Shown here one piece after another: positions 10,127 through 20,499 of a stretch of DNA of 64,000 nucleotides. Made by a program: the position numbers and the translations under genes. The stretch is from the NCBI GenBank assembly GCA_949825065.1, contig OX463859.1, forward strand, positions 10,503,606 to 10,567,605. Reading direction: 5' to 3'. Numbering within the stretch: position 1 is the stretch's first letter; each line of letters begins with the position of its first letter. The notes below the pieces were generated by a model. That model did not search any database. It was not told where the DNA came from and worked only from the letters and a program-made list of their open reading frames with translations. This DNA comes from Odontocerum albicorne. Taxonomy: Eukaryota; Arthropoda; Insecta; Trichoptera; Odontoceridae.

Positions 10127-10199
10127 GCCCGGATAGCTCAGTCGGTAGAGCATTGGACTTTTAATCCAAGGGTCCAGGGTTCAAGTCCCTGTTCGGGCG
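10127..10199 (+). tRNA. tRNA-Lys (anticodon TTT)
   Basis: Full 73-nt cloverleaf: acceptor GCCCGGA/TTCGGGC with one G-T pair and discriminator G; D arm GCTC-AGTCGGTA-GAGC; anticodon arm TTGGA-CTTTTAA-TCCAA with TTT at 34-36; variable loop GGGTC; T arm CAGGG-TTCAAGT-CCCTG. The internal A and B box promoters are intact. A T-run (10204-10210) just downstream is a typical RNA polymerase III terminator. No intron. It decodes AAA/AAG lysine codons. Confidence 0.97.
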
Positions 10200-10212
10200 T
10201 CCCTTTTTTTAT
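10200..10212 (+). terminator. RNA polymerase III T-run terminator
   Basis: TCCC followed by seven T starts one base after the tRNA discriminator, as expected for Pol III termination. Confidence 0.8.
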
Positions 10213-11126
10213 TCTTTTAAGGTATTAGTCAATTCAAGTTTTTTTCAGGCTGAATATTACATTATATTGATTTAAGAAGATGCAAAATATTATAGTTTTT
10301 TTGGAAATAAAATTTTTACAAGTTAAGATATGAAAATATATATTTCATAGTCTCAAATTCACAGCCTAATACTAATTGTTAAGTCGCAACTGTTCTTTTA
10401 CTAAAGAAATTAGCACTTAAAGGTAAATTTCGTACAAATTTGTCATTGTTTCCTTAAACAAAGGAATCACGTGGTTTTATTATCACACTTGAAAGTTTCG
10501 AGCGTTTGAGGCACCACTATGAATACAAATCACATTTTAAGGCTCGAAATTTGTATTTAGTATTTAGGTCGGACTATGAATGCGGGTCACAAGCTTATAT
10601 TAATTTTTCATCCTCATTATCACCATCATGTTACATAACTATTGCGGTGAGAAGAGAGAACAGATCTCTATTTCATTATATCCTGGTACATATATTATTG
10701 TGTCAATTTTTTTTTAAACACAGTATTCATTCTCAGGAGGACTAGGGGAGATCCGTCAAAGTACTCCTAAGACTGTATCATGGATGATAAACCTGAATAT
10801 CCGAGATGAGAGAGGAACTACACGCAAAAGAATAGGAACTTTGTATCAACTCTTTTTAATAAGAAATACCCATTATATTGGGTTTACACAAATGAGATTA
10901 ATATGATATAATGAAATATACAAAATACCACATTGTCTAACTAGGCGTATGCCCAACTTAAGGCAATTAGGTTCAACAAAAAATAACAGAAGCACTTAAA
11001 ATTACACCAGAAGGAAGATTTAAATTTAAAAAAAATTAAACAAAGGATTATTCACTGATTTATATAAATAAAATAGAGCTAAGAAGTCCACAAAAATTAA
11101 GGAAAAAGAATTACGCAATAATAATA
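10213..11126. other. No gene recognised
   Basis: AT-rich sequence with a few short open frames (for example 10506-10745) lacking motifs. No element ends recognised. Confidence 0.5.
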
Positions 11127-11696
11127 TAGGGTGGCCACTGAACAACTTAAGAGTTTGAAAAAGTCATAATTTATTCATTTTCAATTGTTTTTCTTTTACA
11201 AAATATAGAACATTTCTTGAAAATTCAAATGATTATGTATGATGTCCAGCAACGATTTGGAAAAAAAAATCCAGCAACGAGTTGGAGTTTTTTGGAAAAA
11301 ATAGTTTTTGAACAACTTGATAATGAGTAATGAGTGATGAGGCCCATTTTCATTTAAACGGGTGCATCACAAACAAAACTGCAGATTTTGGGTTACTGAG
11401 AATCCCAGGAAATTACATCGGCATCAATTGCATCCCCAAAAATACACTGTTTGGTGCGGTGTTACGGCTGAAAGAGTTATCGGCTCTTATTTCTTTGAAA
11501 ATGAGGAAGGTCTGCTAGAAAGAATCAACGGGGCCCTGTATAGGACAATGCTTGAAATTTTTTACGCTCAGCGGTCGAAGATAATCAGGAGGTATGGTTT
11601 CAACAGCATGAAGCTACTGCTCACACTGCCAGGGCAACGATGGATCTCCTGTGAGAAATTTCCGGTTAACGGTTCAGTCTTTTAGTGGCCACCCTG
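11127..11696 (+). mobile_element. Tc/mariner-like element, internally deleted
   Basis: Inverted ends GGGTGGCCACT (11129) and AGTGGCCACCC (to 11694) enclose transposase debris in the same orientation. The left flank ends in TATA, compatible with a TA target. At ~570 bp it is less than half the length of an autonomous element; the DNA-binding half is missing. Confidence 0.75.
11318..11686 (+). pseudogene. Tc/mariner-like transposase, catalytic-domain remnant
   Basis: Across at least three frames the plus strand reads MSDEAHFHLNG (first catalytic-D region), then NCRFWVTENPR, HPQKYTVWCGV and IGSYFFENEEG, and finally a broken FQQ(D/H)xATAHTA-like stretch near 11600 and EKFPVNGSVF. The SDEAHF ... 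VWCGV ... GATAHT order is typical of an insect mariner-related (DDxD) group. Frameshifts near 11360, 11520 and 11600 kill it. Confidence 0.75.
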
Positions 11697-11796
11697 AACT
11701 GTATATAGCTACGAGTATTACAACGGCAAAATATTCACGTTAAAATGACGAAAAATACCCCGTTATTAACTGAAACTTATTAAAAATAGACAGTAC

Positions 11797-11948
11797 AGTA
11801 GATCCGAGGTTGCATTATCTGAGCAGTAAAAAAAATCCGCTTATTTTATAATATTTTTTTAAATGTTATACGAAACATCCGTTTTTTTAGTGCCCGGTTA
11901 ATCCGTAACCCGGTTAATACGACACCGGATAATAGAGAATCTATTGAA
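11797..11948. mobile_element. Probable Tigger/pogo-like MITE
   Basis: The left end CAGTAGATCCGAGGTTGC and, on the opposite strand at the right end, CAATAGATTCTCTATTATCC are alignable. The interior has CCGGTTAAT repeated motifs such as GGTTAATCCG and CCGGTTAATACGACACCGG, which resemble pogo/Tigger termini. No coding content. Confidence 0.45.
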
Positions 11949-12589
11949 AATCACCATTTAATTCAAGGAGATATGAACAAATCACGCCTGGCAACTACAG
12001 TAGCGTCTGAGCATTGTTTCTATAGTTACTACATATTTTCAAACTATTATCAAGTTTTTTTTTTCATAGTACGTATTTTGTTTGATAAAATTTGGATAAA
12101 TCTGTATAAAATGTTAAATAAAATATCAAAAAATTTGAATAGCAAATCCTGAGTTAAGATATTAGGAACAAAATATTTATCACCTGATTGAAAAGTGAGA
12201 TAAATAAATATATTCTACGACCATTAGTTCCACAGTTATAACCACATTTGACACACTTAAACAAAAAGAAAGTGAAAATATTATTAAAAATTCTGATAGA
12301 GGGAGCAATAAAAAAGACGTTTATGCATGAAGAGGTGTACGAACGTGACATAAGCGAATGATAGAATGAAGTAGAGGTATATTCTCTCTCCTACCCTAAT
12401 AACTACGTAGTTCGATTGTGATGATGATGAAAATAAACATAAGGAAGTGAGTCGAACATATTCATTGATAAATATAAGTAAAAAATGTTATCGAAAATTG
12501 TCGATTTTGTCAAAAAATAAATGTTGTATACTTTTTTAAGTAATATTGTGTAATATTTGGTGTTCAACTTAAATAAATAAATACTCAAA
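11949..12589. other. No gene recognised
   Basis: AT-rich. Short minus-strand open frames at 12154 and 12403 are compositional. Confidence 0.5.
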
Positions 12590-12590
12590 A

Positions 12591-12606
12591 TGACAAAAAA
12601 AAGAGA
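12591..12606 (-). terminator. RNA polymerase III T-run terminator
   Basis: On the minus strand the tRNA 3' end is followed within a few bases by TCTCTTTTTTTTG. Confidence 0.8.
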
Positions 12607-12679
12607 CGCCCGAACAGGGACTTGAACCCTGGACCCTTGGATTAAAAGTCCAATGCTCTACCGACTGAGCTATCCGGGC
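12607..12679 (-). tRNA. tRNA-Lys (anticodon TTT)
   Basis: Identical over all 73 nt to the gene at 10127 but on the opposite strand, so the two genes converge on each other across 2.4 kb. All cloverleaf arms and both internal promoter boxes are intact, and a T-run follows the 3' end. Confidence 0.97.
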
Positions 12680-12712
12680 TGGCGAGAGGAGTGCCAAGAT
12701 TAGGCAACTCGT
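12680..12712 (-). promoter_or_regulatory. Conserved 5' flank of tRNA-Lys gene
   Basis: The minus strand reads CCTAATCTTGGCACTCCTCT directly upstream of the tRNA, the same motif as at 10093 and 63097. Confidence 0.5.
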
Positions 12713-12934
12713 CAAAAGGTCAATTATAACTTCTAGCTTCCGTTATTTACTCATCGAATTATTTATTTAACTGTGTAATCACATCTGACTCAGTCGTAAA
12801 AGTGATGACATAATTCTGCAATCTTGTAATCGACTCTTTATCAATGATTCTTCCAGTTTTAATCATTCAATGTTAACCTGGTCACAAAGACGTCTGTTGT
12901 CAAAAGATTTTTTTTTAAATTTATTAGTATTCCA
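12713..12934. other. No gene recognised
   Basis: Spacer between the tRNA gene and a LINE fragment. Confidence 0.5.
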
Positions 12935-13440
12935 TCCTGTGCATTCATACATACTATCACGCCGTTTCCTTGTTGGGGTAGGCAGTGACGATAGAGCATC
13001 ATACTTTTACATCTCGACTTACATATTTCACCTTTTCCACATCTTACAGCTGCCACGATTTATCTTGCTTTTAACTTTTCTTTATTCAAAATATCATTCG
13101 CTTGATCCAACTACACTTTCTATGGTATTCATCTACTACGTCTTTCAGTCGCATTCGTATTGTATATTTTTGGTTAGTTTTTCTTGTACATCCATTAGTT
13201 CTACATGTCCAAACCATCTGAGAGTGTTCTTATTCATCTTACTCAACACATTAGCCTTAAGTTCACATTCATCCCTCATCACTTCATTCTGTCAAAAATC
13301 GTAGCCCTATGTATTTTTCTTACTGTGCGCAATTCTATATTGGCTATTTTCACTCAACGTTTCATTCCCATACATAAAAGTTGAACTTAAATACTGTTGT
13401 GAATTAATATAATTGCAAATAGCTTTGGTAGTTTTACATA
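12935..13440 (-). mobile_element. LINE family A 3' fragment, minus
   Basis: The 3' end on the minus strand reads CTGCCTACCCCAACAAGGAA then CGGCGTGAT and TATGTATG. Upstream (rightwards) the minus strand encodes a degenerate DECELKANVLSKMNKNTLRW then FGHVE. About 0.5 kb, 5'-truncated. Confidence 0.7.
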
Positions 13441-13709
13441 ATTAATTCTTTACTAGTTGCAACCCGTGAAATATTCACGGAAGTAAAACAAATTCTACAT
13501 TTATGAAAATATATAGTCATAAATGTAGAATTTGTTTATATATTATGCGTATCCAGAAAGTAAGTGTACTGAGGCTCTCACGACCGGATGGATTTTATTT
13601 TCGACATGTTGGCTGCACTTCCGTGTAGCCTGACCCTTCCCCTCCGCAACGAGACCGGTTCGAGGTCAGTACGTTGAGAAGTGTCGACGCGACAACCAGT
13701 TCGTGAAAA

Positions 13710-13885
13710 ATGTCAATCCAATCTTCCACCAAGTGCGAAATACGCGGCGTCATCCGTTATCTCGTTTGGAAGGGAAAACCTCCGGTTGAGGTTTATAATG
13801 AGGTGAAAACTGCATATGGCGATAAAGCTATGAATCGTACGAGTATGTACAAGTGGTGTCGCGAGTTTAAAAACGGTAACGTCAC
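13710..13885 (+). pseudogene. Mariner transposase N-terminal domain (copy 1)
   Basis: Starts with MSIQSSTKCEIRGVIRYL and continues VEVYNEVKTAYGDKAMN, RTSMYKWCREFKNGN: the paired HTH motifs that bind the inverted repeats. Homology stops after NGN, where a deletion joins it to the catalytic part in a different frame. The start ATG directly follows the 5' UTR as in intact family members. Confidence 0.85.
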
Positions 13886-14401
13886 ACCTCTTCACCCTCC
13901 GCCAAAAAGTTTAAAACCACAATTTCAGCCAAGAAAATCATGGCATCCGTGTTTTGGGACTGTCGAGGTATAATTTTAATTGAATATATGCCTCAAGGGG
14001 AAAACATCAACTCTGCAAGATACTGTGAGACCCTAAAAAAATTGCGGAGGGCGATTCAGAACAAGAGGAGAGGCATGCTGACAAAGGGAGTCTGCCTGCT
14101 GCACGACAATGCCAGACCACACACGGCCAACGCCACGAAGGAACTGCTCGCCTCGTTTAAATGGGATGTCCTGAACCATCCCGCGCATTCCCCTGACCTA
14201 GCACCTTCAGATTACTATCTCTTTACCTCCCTGAAGCTGCACATGGGTGGAAAAAGGTTTTCAACCGACGAGGAGGCAAAGGAGGAGGTGGAGAAGTGGA
14301 CGGAGGGGTTGGCGGGAAACTACTTCGAGGAAGGCATCAAAAAGTTGATACCCCGCTTCACCACCTGCATTGAGAGGAATGGCGACTATGTCGAAAAATA
14401 G
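13886..14401 (+). pseudogene. Mariner transposase C-terminal catalytic half (copy 1)
   Basis: Reads PPPKKFKTTISAKKIMASVF, WDCRGIILIEYMPQG, CLLHDNARPHTA and HSPDLAPSDYYLF, ending NGDYVEK and a stop. The second and third catalytic aspartates (HDNARPH and SPDLAPSDY, the DD34D spacing region) are present; the first (normally in a DETW-like motif) is deleted. The reading frame after the junction is otherwise open for about 150 codons, so this copy is fairly young. Confidence 0.9.
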
Positions 14402-14740
14402 CTTACATATGTACTACGGTAACCACGTAATTTTTTTGTTTAAATAAAAAAAATTGTAACCTACAAAAATTCAGTACACTTACTTTCTGGATATGCCTCG
14501 TATACGAGTATATCATTTATACATCGTCCCCTTTTACACCGGTTCAAAAATTGTCACCTAGGTATTAAGTTCGGTATCGGTCAGTATCACGGACCCACCG
14601 AGATTCAAATTTCGAATTACTTTCGGAGAGAATCCAAGTATTCCTCTCTCGCTCTCTTTTATTCAAAATTCAATTCTCGTATTATTTCTTTGGCGACAGC
14701 TGTCGTACGGGTATTGGCCTATTTATACTATGATATATCC

Positions 14741-15110
14741 TTAAGTTTACATTTATCCCTTGACATTATATTCCGTATTCTGTTATACATTGCCCCCTCA
14801 TGTATTCTTCTTAGTGCACGCATTTATTTCTTAAACATTTATTCGGTTCTTTTCAGTCTTTTTCCACGTTCACGTTTCACTTACATATATCAAAGTTGGT
14901 ACTAAAATACTGTTATGGACTATCATCTTAACTGTTTTGATACTCTCCGGTTCGAATATATGTATATGTTTTAGCTCCCCATTGCCTTTGTTCCCAATCG
15001 CTACACGTTGTTCCATTTCTCTTGCATCATCTGAGAAAATACTACCCGACTAGCACAAATCCATGGCTTGCTCCGATCTTTAATTCTTACCCATTTTCAC
15101 CGGATTCGAG
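14741..15110 (-). mobile_element. LINE family A fragment, minus
   Basis: The minus strand contains the PTLMYGS-equivalent region (plus CATATATCAAAGTTGGTAC) followed by a Y-rich decayed tail, parallel to 3840-3900 and 22200-22260. No open frame. Confidence 0.55.
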
Positions 15111-15883
15111 TAGAAATTTCTAAGAATAGACAATACACAATCATTGTATCATACTTATAACTAAATGAATACCAATGCTCGTAACCAGCGGTGGCTGGTC
15201 TCGAGGTGCGTTGGTGCGCTGAACCGGATAAATAATTCGCAATAATTAAATTATATATTCGTAAACATTACTTCCAAAAATAGTGCGAGTATTTTTACTT
15301 AAGTGAAAATTAAAGTAACATTTTAAAAAACATTATTTTCAAATTGACCGGCCAAGTTTGCCAATTTATACTAGAGCGATATCGAATATGCACCGGACGG
15401 AAACGCAAATTCATATAGGGCAGACGACATACAGTAAACCGTGAGACAGCGATATTTCATATTCGCTCAGCATCTCGAGGTGTCTTGGTGTGTTGAGCAG
15501 CCGCCGCTACTCGTGACGAGTATAAAGAAGGCACAGAACAACATGGAGGTGGAGGGTTTGTGTGGTTTGTGCTATCGGGAATGACTTTTCAAGTCAATTT
15601 ATGACATGCATATCCTGTTGCATATAGTGCATGGAGCTTCAGTACTTGCAGTTTGTTTGTGTTTCTTTCTCCATTGGGTTCCTGATAGTTTTACATAATT
15701 TAGTTCTACGTGCAGAGCATTAGCGTTTTTGAGTAAATAATGCGATATATTATTTCATTTCTTGCGCTGCCCACCATGCATTGCTTTGTCCTCGGTTAAT
15801 TAACCAATGAGGATATTTATTGGAAGTCTGGAGTCCAGATCAACACAAACTAGCACTTAACATTAGAATTTCGATGAGACTGC
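15111..15883. other. No gene recognised
   Basis: Near 15190 and again at 15470 similar phrases (TCTCGAGGTGCGTTGGTGCG and TCTCGAGGTGTCTTGGTGTG) bracket about 280 bp, hinting at a decayed direct repeat. No coding region. Confidence 0.45.
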
Positions 15884-16147
15884 AGTTTGTTCATTTCAAA
15901 ACTTAACCATTCGATATTCCGTGGTACCATAGAATCTTCATTATCTGTTTGATAAATCACAGCTGCCCTTTTTCGTTGCTTCTGTTAGCGTAATTGTTCA
16001 TACGTGCCATCACGTAGTTTGTTCATTTCAAAACTTAACCATTCGATATTCCGTGGTACCATCGAATCTTCATTCAATGTTTGAGAAGTCACAGCTGCCC
16101 TTTTTCGTTGCTTCTGTTAGCGTAATTGTTCATACGTGCCATCACAT
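15884..16147. repeat. 132-bp tandem duplication
   Basis: 15884-16015 and 16016-16147 are near-identical. Both contain TCGATATTCCGTGGTACCAT and CTGCCCTTTTTCGTTGCTTC. Non-coding. Confidence 0.9.
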
Positions 16148-16704
16148 AGTTTCCTTGTAGGGCTAGGCAGAGAAGAAAAAGCGCTAGACTATTTAATCAT
16201 GAAATACATATTTATTACTCTCCTCCATATCCTTTTCAAATAGCTCCTTCGATTTTACTGACTTTTAAAATTTGGTAGAGAAAATGGTAAAAAATAAATT
16301 CCTTAAAATTTGCCAATTTTCCTAATACGGTACGAAATAAGTTCTCACACCTTTATATAAATAAAAAAGCGTTGGAATATCTGAGTAGCTGCCTCTGTGT
16401 AATGATACAAGTTTTCAGCGGTTCAAGTTGAATGGATGCAATCTATATTCAAATTGGCTCGGCCGGAGATCGACGGGGGTGGAGCAGCTGGGGTGGAGAA
16501 ATTTAAAGGCGTTTTATTGGTCCATTCGTCGTACACGCCCATCCACATATACATTCGCCAATGAAAAGTTTATCTCGATCTAAGAAAAAAAATTGGATCT
16601 GAAAGGGCGATATCACATTTGAAGGTCGAACGTGGTTATGTAATCTGCTACCAAAGTAATATTTTAAATAAATATTTCAGCTTGTATTTCAAATAGTTAC
16701 TTAT
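16148..16704. other. No gene; LINE family A 3' tip
   Basis: 16135-16200 carries a minus-strand family A 3' end (plus CCTTGTAGGGCTAGGCAGAG). The rest up to the gap holds nothing recognised. Confidence 0.45.
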
Positions 16705-16904
16705 NNNNNNNNNNNNNNNNNNNNNNNNNNNNNNNNNNNNNNNNNNNNNNNNNNNNNNNNNNNNNNNNNNNNNNNNNNNNNNNNNNNNNNNNNNNNNNNN
16801 NNNNNNNNNNNNNNNNNNNNNNNNNNNNNNNNNNNNNNNNNNNNNNNNNNNNNNNNNNNNNNNNNNNNNNNNNNNNNNNNNNNNNNNNNNNNNNNNNNNN
16901 NNNN
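16705..16904. other. Assembly gap (200 N)
   Basis: Exactly 200 consecutive N. The round size suggests a placeholder of unknown true length. The sequence resumes inside repeat D. Confidence 1.
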
Positions 16905-17170
16905 CATCAATCAAAAGAAAAGAAAAGGATGGTGGAGAGGAAAGGAAAAGAAAAATCAGAATGGAAACGCGTTATATAACTGATTAGATATTTAGAGTTT
17001 TTTCAGCCGCTTCTTAAAGCATGCCAAGGACGGAGCGAGTCTTATATTGGTTTGTAACTGATTGCAGAGTCTCACTGTGTAGACAGTAAAGGACGACATA
17101 AAAAAGAGGAGCGGTGAACTGGAAAGGCCAATAAAGGATCTCTGTTTGAGCGTCGCGCTAATCAATTATT
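16905..17170 (-). repeat. Repeat D, minus copy
   Basis: Shares GGATGGTGGAGAGGAAAGGA, CAGCCGCTTCTTAAAGCATG, CAAGGACGGAGCGAGTC and GGTTTGTAACTGATT with 23320-23460 and 47210-48260. Unclassified interspersed repeat. Confidence 0.65.
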
Positions 17171-17229
17171 GGAAAGACGCTGAAATTTTTTAGCGAAATA
17201 AGAGGGGTGGCGGGACAGTTAAGTATAGT

Positions 17230-17350
17230 ATACAATAGAGACAGTATGTAGTATATCACCTAAAGAGGTAAGAGTTGATCTGGGTATGCCGCAGGGATCA
17301 GTACTTAGACCATTTTTACTTCATTCGGTATATAAAGTATACAGATGAAC
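17230..17350 (+). pseudogene. LINE RT motif B fragment
   Basis: The plus strand reads VDLGMPQGSVLRPFLL. This matches the (G/V)xPQGSxLGPLLF block of non-LTR reverse transcriptases, the template-grip region before the YxDD motif. Only about 30 codons are preserved. Confidence 0.6.
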
Positions 17351-17480
17351 AACTTTCCATACGCGGTTTGATTTTTTTAAATGAAATGAAATGTCTGACT
17401 TAACGAAAACATAGAGTGTTAAAGGAATGTATCAAATATAATGAAAGCGCGATATCTAAACTGACGCAATGAAAACATAC

Positions 17481-18162
17481 ATGATGACATAACTTCGTCT
17501 TGAATGCAACACGGTTTCATGATGACATAACCTCGTCTTGAATGCAACACGGTTTCATGATGACATAACTTCGTCTTGAATGCAACATGGTTTCATGATG
17601 GCATCACTTCGTCTTGAATGCAACACGTTTCATGGTGACATAACTTCGTCTTGAATGCAACACGGTTTCATGATGACATAACTTCGTCTTGAATGCAACA
17701 CCATTTCATGATGACATAACTTCGTCTTGAATGCAACACGGTTTCATGATGGCATCACTTCGTCTTGAATGCAACACGGTTTCATGATGACATAACTTCG
17801 TCTTGAATGCAACACGGTTTCATGATGACATAACTTCGTCTTGAATGCAACATGGTTTCATGATGGCATCACTTCGTCTTGAATGCAACACGGTTTCATG
17901 GTGACATAACTTCGTCTTAAATGCAACACGGTTTCATGATGACATAACTTCGTCTTGAATGCAACACCATTTCATGATGACATAACTTCGTCTTAATGCA
18001 ACACAGTTTCATGATGACATAACTTCGTCTTGAATGCAACACGGTTTCATGATGGCATAACTTCGTCTTGAATGCAACACCATTTCATGATGACATAACT
18101 TCGTCTTGAATCCAACACCATTTCACGATTACATAACTTCGTCTTGAATGCAACGCGGTTTC
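17481..18162. repeat. 38-bp satellite array, about 18 units
   Basis: Uninterrupted head-to-tail units reading ATGATGACATAACTTCGTCT followed by TGAATGCAACACGGTTTC. Unit length is 38 bp. Variants recur at the same positions (ACGG/ACCA before TTTC; GACATAAC/GGCATCAC), including repeated blocks of several units, so the array grew by multi-unit duplication. No spacers, so not CRISPR. Confidence 0.95.
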
Positions 18163-18259
18163 GCTAATACCTAGTTGAGCTGAATCAAGAGAATTTTAAA
18201 CTACACCTTTAAGCATTTTTTTCCTATTAAACGTGTCCACGTAACACCACTTCTAGATC

Positions 18260-18840
18260 AAAGATAACTAGGCAATCCCTCATGATCGTATCTGACTGTT
18301 AGCTATCCTGGAACGATGCCTGTGGGTGTAATGTTTTTTTTATGTGCAAGTTCTTGTATTCCAGCAAGTATCCAGTCTTGACAGATCAAACTCTCAGTTC
18401 TGATGACAAGGAGATGACGTACCAAGATGATCGGTAGGTTTAACCTGCAACTTTCGACAACAGCATTATAAGAATTTATGGGTTGCATTTCGAAGCTCTC
18501 TTCATTCCGTTATATACTCGTATAAACACTACACTCAACCTAAAGCCGAATGTGTTACTATCACATGTCGGAAGATCTACAAAGATTTCTTTGTAGTTCG
18601 TCTTCCTTGGGAAGTATTCTGCGGTTTTCTTATCAAATATATTTTTTCTTAACATATGTAGATGCGGGGAAGTTTGTTTTATCTTCTTCTTATGTCTTAT
18701 CCTTACATTTAACGTTTTTTGTAATATTTTTTGACCTGACAACAATAGTAAGTTTCACACCCGAGTTAGCGATTTTGAGGATATCTACTCTCTTAACGGC
18801 GCTGTATAAATTTAAATTTAACTGTTATTATTAAATAAAA
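18260..18840 (-). repeat. Repeat R1, longest copy, minus
   Basis: The minus strand runs from ATACAGCGCCGTTAAGAGAG, CGCTAACTCGGGTG, a coding-like stretch (18745-18476; HLHMLRKNIFDKKTAEYF, YKEIFVDLPTCDSNTFG), then GTATATAACGGAATGAAGAG to the tail with CTTGACAGATC-like motifs. The 89-codon open frame starts with ATG and ends at a stop near 18476. The related peptide ENIFGKTTVENLPWEEYKE is found at 53060. It could be a LINE, Helitron or other element; I do not recognise the protein. Confidence 0.55.
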
Positions 18841-19639
18841 ATACAATGCGTGATGATGACGATGATGATGTCTGCTTAATCTTTCATGGCGCCATTCATT
18901 CTATCCAAATATAAATAGAAAATTTACAACTGTCTTTCCATATTTCACAAATATGTAAATCCATAGTACAAATACAACTTAACAAAAGCTACAAACTTTT
19001 CCATTCATATAAGATTTCAATGGGTTAAGGTTCTAAGCCTTTTTAAAATTTCAAGTGGCAGAAACAGCACATCAGGGGCGGGTCTGTTTTCAAAGAAAAA
19101 AAGAGAATGCCTCTGACGGTGGTGTTTTAGGAGGTAAAAATAAAATAAAATCATTACTAATTCCTTAAATTCCTCCCTCATTGTAGTTTTATAAATAATA
19201 TTTTTCAAATGTTTTTAGTAAATCGTTGTGTTTACACTTTTGCTGTATACAATACGAACTAGGAAGTTAACTGCCGCGTTGTAATCTTCTTCAACTAAAC
19301 ACAAACGTTTATATTTGTAGTTAAATGGGCTATTATTTTACTTGCTAAGCTTCTGGTGACCGAATCAAGGAGTATTAGGACGTACGTTAAAGTTATTATG
19401 CATAAAATACCCGAACAATTTTTTTAACTGTTCTTAGTTTAGAAAACGATTTAAGTAAATGAACTGCTCCGTTACATGGACTTGAATAGAATGATGTTTT
19501 TTTTAAATGGAGTTTAACTAATGTTTTTTATACATTTAGACATGAAAACTTTGTTTTGTGGGTTGTTAGCTTTTTGCATACGAGTAAACAAGTCCATATA
19601 AATATAAATGTTACTATGCAAAAAGTATCTATAACCATA
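18841..19639. other. No gene recognised
   Basis: AT-rich. A short GATGAC microsatellite lies at 18850-18870. Nothing identifiable. Confidence 0.5.
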
Positions 19640-20470
19640 TTTAATTTCTTCTTCTTCTTCATCATCTTATTTTAGGTATGTTGGCCTGTTATGGTCCTGC
19701 ATCATTGTTTGCCTCTTGCGACGTCGACTGCAAGCTGTCTTTCCATCTTTTGGGAGGTCGTCCTGGACGTCTGCTTGCTTGGGGAGATACTGTCCCTGGC
19801 CATTCTTACGGCTCTTGGTTCCGCCATTCTGGATACGTGTTCGTTCCAGAACCTTCTTCTCTGTCGCCCCCATCTGACAATATCTTCAACTTCGTACGTC
19901 CTTCGGATTTCTGTGTTACGTACTCTATCACGAAGGGCTTTGCCTGCGATACTCCTGAGTACCTTTATTTCGCTGGTTCGAAGGAGATTTTTAGTTCTGA
20001 CAGTGTCGGCTCTGAACTCTATGCTGTATGTCATTATGGGGCGGACACAGGTCTTGTATATCCTCACCTTGCTTTGGATGTTCATATGCTTGTTTTTTCC
20101 AGATAGTGTTCTTTAAACATCCGGAAATAGCTGCGGCCTTTTGTGATTGTTCAAGCACTTCGCCATAGAGGTCATTATTGCACATTATGCTAGCACCCAA
20201 GTATTTAAATTTTGTAGCTTGTTCAATCGGTGTGTCGTCGATCGCCACACTGCATCCAACTTGCTCTCTGGCTCGAGTCATGCATTTAGTCTTGCTGATG
20301 GAGATATACATGTTGTATTTTTTGGAAGCAGTGTGGAATCGATGTAGCATTTGTTGCAGGTCTTCCTCTGATTCGGCTATGATGGTGGCATCGTCAACAT
20401 AGCACATGATGTTTAGCATATTGTCACCCATCTTGTATCCCAGGTTAAGTTCGGCAACTTCGTCTATAAT
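19640..20470 (-). mobile_element. RTE-like LINE, 5'-truncated, complete 3' end
   Basis: On the minus strand the coding region runs from the RT YVDD motif to the C-terminus, followed by a short 3' UTR (AGGCCAACATACC) and a GAA/GATGAAGAA-rich simple tail at 19640-19670 that would be the retrotransposition tail. The 5' truncation is at about 20470. Confidence 0.8.
19702..20431 (-). pseudogene. LINE reverse transcriptase, YVDD motif to C-terminus
   Basis: The first part (20431-20090) reads LNIMCYVDDATIIAESEEDL, KYNMYISISKTKCMTR, TKFKYLGASI: the catalytic YxDD block and following thumb motifs. A +1 frameshift near 20090 moves it into QSKVRIYKTCVRPIMTYS, LRDRVRNTEIRRTY and WNEHVSRMAEPRAVRMARDS, ending at a stop at 19702. 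Apart from the frameshift and missing 5' half it is well preserved. Confidence 0.85.
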
Positions 20471-20499
20471 TTCATATTTTAAATATCAAATGTGGCATA

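Larger units (their letters stand above)
13545..14502 (+). mobile_element. Mariner element, internally deleted (copy 1)
   Basis: Inverted ends GCGTATCCAGAAAGTAAGTG and CACTTACTTTCTGGATATGC, inserted at TA within repeat F. Length ~958 bp against ~1.3 kb for intact mariners. It carries the DNA-binding domain and the distal half of the catalytic domain but lacks the middle. The same family is present in inverted orientation at 50922-51874. Confidence 0.9.
13445..14740 (+). repeat. Repeat F, split by a mariner insertion
   Basis: 13445-13544 and 14503-14740 together equal the reverse complement of 37668-37960. The left part holds a short inverted repeat (AAATTCTACATTTATGA / TCATAAATGTAGAATTT). 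The right part contains TACATCGTCCCCTTTTACAC and CCCACCGAGATTCAAATTTC. The mariner at 13545-14502 interrupts it, so F is the older element. Confidence 0.75.

Noticed and set aside
16648..16914. Open frames spanning the N run
   Set aside because: N bases cannot be translated; artefact of the gap.
17481..18162. Regular repeats that might be a CRISPR array
   Set aside because: Units are contiguous with no unique spacers, and the DNA is eukaryotic. It is an ordinary satellite.
19678..20116. Two overlapping ~140-codon plus-strand frames
   Set aside because: Opposite strand of the LINE reverse transcriptase with the YVDD motif; no motif of their own.
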